Below are positions 5,713-7,867 of a DNA stretch of 7,867 bases, one piece after another. Origin of the DNA: Paracoccaceae bacterium (GTDB lineage: Bacteria > Pseudomonadota > Alphaproteobacteria > Rhodobacterales > Rhodobacteraceae); contig JALSGY010000507.1 in the NCBI GenBank assembly GCA_026982515.1, forward strand, positions 1 to 7,867. Reading direction: 5' to 3'. Made by a program: the position numbers and the translations under genes. The notes under the pieces were generated by a model. That model saw nothing but the letters and a program-made list of their open reading frames with translations, ran no database searches and was not told the origin of the DNA. How positions within the stretch are numbered: position 1 is the first letter of the stretch; every line of letters begins with the position of its first letter.

Positions 5713-6819
5713 TCAACGCGCTCTGACACGTGATGTGCCGTTTTCTTCCAGAACCTCGAAAAACTGCGCCCGTTCGCCCAGGGCCTCGAACAATTCGCGT
5801 CCGGTGCCGGTCATCCAGGCCTGGGCGCCGAGTGTGCAGATCTCGTCATAAAGCGCGGTGCGGCGCGCGGCGTCCAGATGGGCGGCCACCTCGTCGAGCA
5901 GCAAGATCGGCGGGGCGCCGAAATCCGCGGCCAGGGCACGGGCATTGGCCAGGACCAGCGAGATCAGCAATGCCTTCTGTTCGCCGGTAGAGCACTGGCG
6001 CGCCTCGATCCCCTTGTCGGCATAGGCCACACGCAGATCCACCCGGTGCGGGCCGGTCAGGGTGCGCCCGGCCGCCATGTCGGCGCGGCGCCCGGCGGCC
6101 CAGGCTCTGGCCAGCGCGTCTTCGTCGGACAAGGGCACCTGCCCGTCGGGGGCGGTGATCTCCAGCCTGGCGGCGGGAAAGGCCGTTGCCGCCCCTTCCT
6201 GCGCCTGCGCGATCTTTTCCAGCGCCAGCCGGCGGTTGGCCATGATCCGCGCCCCCGCTGCCGCCATCTGCGCTTCCAGCGCGCCGTACCACGCCCCGTC
6301 GCCGGCCTGATCCTTCAGCAGCCGGTTGCGTTCGCGCATCGCCTTTTCGTAGCTCAATACCGCCTCGGCATGCCCCGGCTCGAAGCTCATCGTCATCCGG
6401 TCGAGAAACCGCCGTCGTCCCTCGGCCCCTTCGATCCAGAGCCGGTCCATGGCGGGCACCAGCCAGAGTATCCGCCCGATGCGCCCCAGGGCCACCTGCG
6501 GTGCGGGTTTTCCGTCAATCCTGGTCTGACGCGCGGCCCCGGCCTCGGCCCGGGTCTCGATCTCATGGGTTCGGTTCTGGCTGTGGACGAGGGCCGAAAT
6601 CTTCCAGCCCAATGCCTCGGGCCGGCGGGCCAGCTCTTCGCTGGCCGCCCGGCGCAGGCCACGCCCGGGCGAGAGCAATGAGATCGCCTCCAGGATATTC
6701 GTCTTGCCGGCCCCGTTCGGGCCATGGATCGCCACCGGGCCGGGGCCCGTTTCCAGCCGGGTCAGCCTGTGCGAGCGGAAATGCGACAACTCCAGCAGAC
6801 GAAGGGAAAGACCGCTCAT
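5713..6819 (-). CDS. recF: DNA replication and repair protein RecF
   Basis: SMC/Rad50-like ATPase that, with RecO and RecR, loads RecA at single-strand gaps and stalled forks. The product has 368 aa, a usual length. Walker A is GPNGAGKTN (33-41), the ABC-type signature is CSTGEQK (276-282), and Walker B with D-loop is ILLLDEVAAHLD (305-316; Asp309, Glu310). LSHFRSH (11-17) is the typical N-terminal strand motif. The central part (about 150-210) is helical and charged, as in the lobe II arms of the family. The ATG at 6819 has AAGGGG 5 nt upstream, and the first two bases of that site are the last bases of repeat copy 3. The gene follows dnaN by 66 bp on the same strand and is probably co-transcribed with it, since the gap shows no promoter. 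Confidence 0.96.
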   Translation of the reverse strand: MSGLSLRLLELSHFRSHRLTRLETGPGPVAIHGPNGAGKTNILEAISLLSPGRGLRRAASEELARRPEALGWKISALVHSQNRTHEIETRAEAGAARQTRIDGKPAPQVALGRIGRILWLVPAMDRLWIEGAEGRRRFLDRMTMSFEPGHAEAVLSYEKAMRERNRLLKDQAGDGAWYGALEAQMAAAGARIMANRRLALEKIAQAQEGAATAFPAARLEITAPDGQVPLSDEDALARAWAAGRRADMAAGRTLTGPHRVDLRVAYADKGIEARQCSTGEQKALLISLVLANARALAADFGAPPILLLDEVAAHLDAARRTALYDEICTLGAQAWMTGTGRELFEALGERAQFFEVLEENGTSRVRAR

Positions 6820-6828
6820 GCCCGCCCC

Positions 6829-6865
6829 TTCTTCTGTCCGGAAATACTCCCGCCGGAGGCATGAA
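6829..6865 (-). repeat. Intergenic repeat, copy 3, between dnaN and recF
   Basis: This is the 37-nt version (core 6842-6862 plus tail), matching copy 1 at 36 of 37 positions and lying in the direction of transcription. Left-flank CCGGAA (6869-6874) pairs with TTCCGG (6838-6843), which overlaps the core end, enclosing the core in a stem. The tail ends in the recF Shine-Dalgarno, so the element is part of the dnaN-recF message and forms most of the recF leader. Confidence 0.85.
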
Positions 6866-6868
6866 GTC

Positions 6869-6884
6869 TTCCGGTGTGGCGGAA
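6869..6884 (-). other. Small hairpin right after dnaN stop
   Basis: TTCCG-CCACAC-CGGAA forms a 5-bp stem one base after the dnaN TGA. Its 3' arm is the same sequence that pairs with the repeat tail, so the two stems exclude each other. It is too weak and lacks the T run for a confident terminator. Confidence 0.35.
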
Positions 6885-6885
6885 A

Positions 6886-7867
6886 TCAGACACGCATCGG
6901 CATGACGACATAGACCGCGCTTTCGTCGTTGCCCTCGCGCATCAGCGTCGGATCGCCGGCCGAGTTGAACAGGAACACCGCGTTCTCGCGGTCCACCTGG
7001 CTGGCGATTTCCAGCAGGTACTTGGCGTTGAAGCCGATTTCCAGCGGCTCGTCGCCATAGGCTACGGCCAGCTCTTCCTCGGCCGCGCCGCTGTCAGGGG
7101 CGTTGACGGAAAGCACCAGCCTGTCTTCGTCGAGCGAAAGTTTCACCGCCCGCGAACGCTCGGAGGAGACGGTGGCGACGCGATCCACGGCCTGGGCGAA
7201 TTCGGTGGCGTCCACCTCCAGCCGGCGGCTGTTGCCGGTGGGGATGACACGTGAATAATCGGGGAAGGTGCCGTCGATCACCTTGGAGGTCAGGGTGATG
7301 TCGGGGGTGGCGAAACGCACCTTGGTTTCCGATACCGACACCGCGATGACCGTGTCGTCATCATCCAGAAGCTTGCGCAGCTCGCCCACCGTCTTGCGCG
7401 GCACGATGACGCCGGGCATGCCCTCGGCGCCCTCGGGCAAGGGGGCGTCGATGCGGGCCAGGCGGTGGCCGTCGGTGGCCACGCAACGCAACACCGCGGT
7501 GCCGTCATCGGCGACGGCCACGTGCATGTAGACGCCGTTGAGGTAATAGCGTGTCTCCTCGGTGGAGATGGCGAATTTCGACTTGTCGAACAGGCGCCGC
7601 AGGACCGGTGCGGGGACCGAGAAGTTGCTCTCGTATTCCGAGGAGGCCATCACCGGGAAGTCCTCTTTCGGCAGGGTGGCCAGCGAGAACTTCGAGCGCC
7701 CGGCCTCCACCATCAGCCGCCCGGTGGCCGGATCATCGGTCAGGGTCACCAGCGCGCCGTCGGGCAGCTTGCGGACAATCTCGTGAAGGGTGACCGCGGG
7801 CACGGTGGTGGCGCCGGGGCGTTCAACCTGGGCGGGGGCCCTGTCAACCACCTCGATGTCGAGGTCG
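6886..7867 (-). CDS. dnaN: DNA polymerase III subunit beta (sliding clamp), 5' end missing
   Basis: Ring-shaped processivity clamp that tethers DNA polymerase III and other partners to DNA. About 326 codons are visible and the frame is open to the right edge (DLDIEVVDRA before the first GTG). By comparison with a usual length of about 370 aa, roughly the first 45-50 residues are missing. The GTG at 7851 is internal, not a start. Visible family segments are TRYYLNGVYM, LRCVATDGHRLARI, VPRKTVGELRKLL, DGTFPDYSRVIP, RAVKLSL, LEIGFNAKYLLEIA and the C-terminal AVYVVMPMRV, covering the end of domain 1 plus domains 2 and 3. The C-terminal VMPMRV belongs to the hydrophobic pocket that binds clamp-interacting motifs. 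It is followed 66 bp later by recF. dnaA and any origin would lie outside the window. Confidence 0.97.
   Translation of the reverse strand, partial: DLDIEVVDRAPAQVERPGATTVPAVTLHEIVRKLPDGALVTLTDDPATGRLMVEAGRSKFSLATLPKEDFPVMASSEYESNFSVPAPVLRRLFDKSKFAISTEETRYYLNGVYMHVAVADDGTAVLRCVATDGHRLARIDAPLPEGAEGMPGVIVPRKTVGELRKLLDDDDTVIAVSVSETKVRFATPDITLTSKVIDGTFPDYSRVIPTGNSRRLEVDATEFAQAVDRVATVSSERSRAVKLSLDEDRLVLSVNAPDSGAAEEELAVAYGDEPLEIGFNAKYLLEIASQVDRENAVFLFNSAGDPTLMREGNDESAVYVVMPMRV

Noticed and set aside
3132..5726. Open frame of 864 codons on the plus strand, antisense to the whole of gyrB
   Set aside because: Long antisense frames are expected opposite GC-rich genes with G/C third positions. The translation has no family resemblance and is rich in His, Gly and Leu in low-complexity fashion, while gyrB on the other strand is unmistakable.
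7849..7851. GTG as start of dnaN
   Set aside because: The frame stays open to the window edge, the residues upstream (DLDIEVVDRA) fit the clamp family, and the protein would lack most of domain 1.
6820..7867. Replication origin next to dnaN
   Set aside because: No cluster of DnaA boxes or AT-rich unwinding stretch is visible here, and dnaA is outside the window.

Overview
The window looks like a chromosomal segment from a GC-rich alphaproteobacterium, most likely of the Rhodobacteraceae (Rhodobacterales). The evidence is the dnaN-recF-gyrB gene order, the style of the proteins (for example the GyrB N-terminus MADDAQRPAEYGAESIKVLK), and three copies of an intergenic repeat with core ATGCCTCCGGCGGG that I associate from memory with that family. 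Genus and species cannot be read from the sequence. All six genes are on the minus strand and are described in their direction of transcription, from right to left.

Replication and repair block (7867 to 3099): the 3' part of dnaN (DNA polymerase III sliding clamp, cut by the window edge), then recF (recombination mediator ATPase), then gyrB (DNA gyrase subunit B). dnaN and recF are 66 bp apart, and that gap holds one repeat copy that abuts the recF ribosome binding site. recF and gyrB are about 200 bp apart. gyrB has a good sigma-70-type promoter of its own, with an 8+8 bp inverted repeat just upstream of the -35 box. The gyrB stop codon is followed closely by a perfect 10-bp GC hairpin.

Gap between gyrB and pncA (2868-3098): it contains two more repeat copies in inverted orientation, the strong pncA Shine-Dalgarno and possibly a pncA promoter.

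NAD salvage block (2867 to 86): pncA (nicotinamidase) and pncB (nicotinate phosphoribosyltransferase) overlap by one base (TGATG). They form the entry arm of the Preiss-Handler pathway: nicotinamide to nicotinate to nicotinate mononucleotide. A 65-bp gap holding two hairpins leads to a 272-aa protein with an N-terminal signal or membrane segment, related to an uncharacterised DUF6544/DUF6920-type family. The last 85 bp at the left edge carry no recognisable gene.

I see no undescribed multi-gene system here: the genes are ordinary housekeeping genes. The signals worth a second look are non-coding. They are the three-copy repeat with a possible compensatory base change in its flanking stem, the alternative stems between dnaN and recF, the palindrome at the gyrB promoter, and the paired hairpins between pncB and the last gene.
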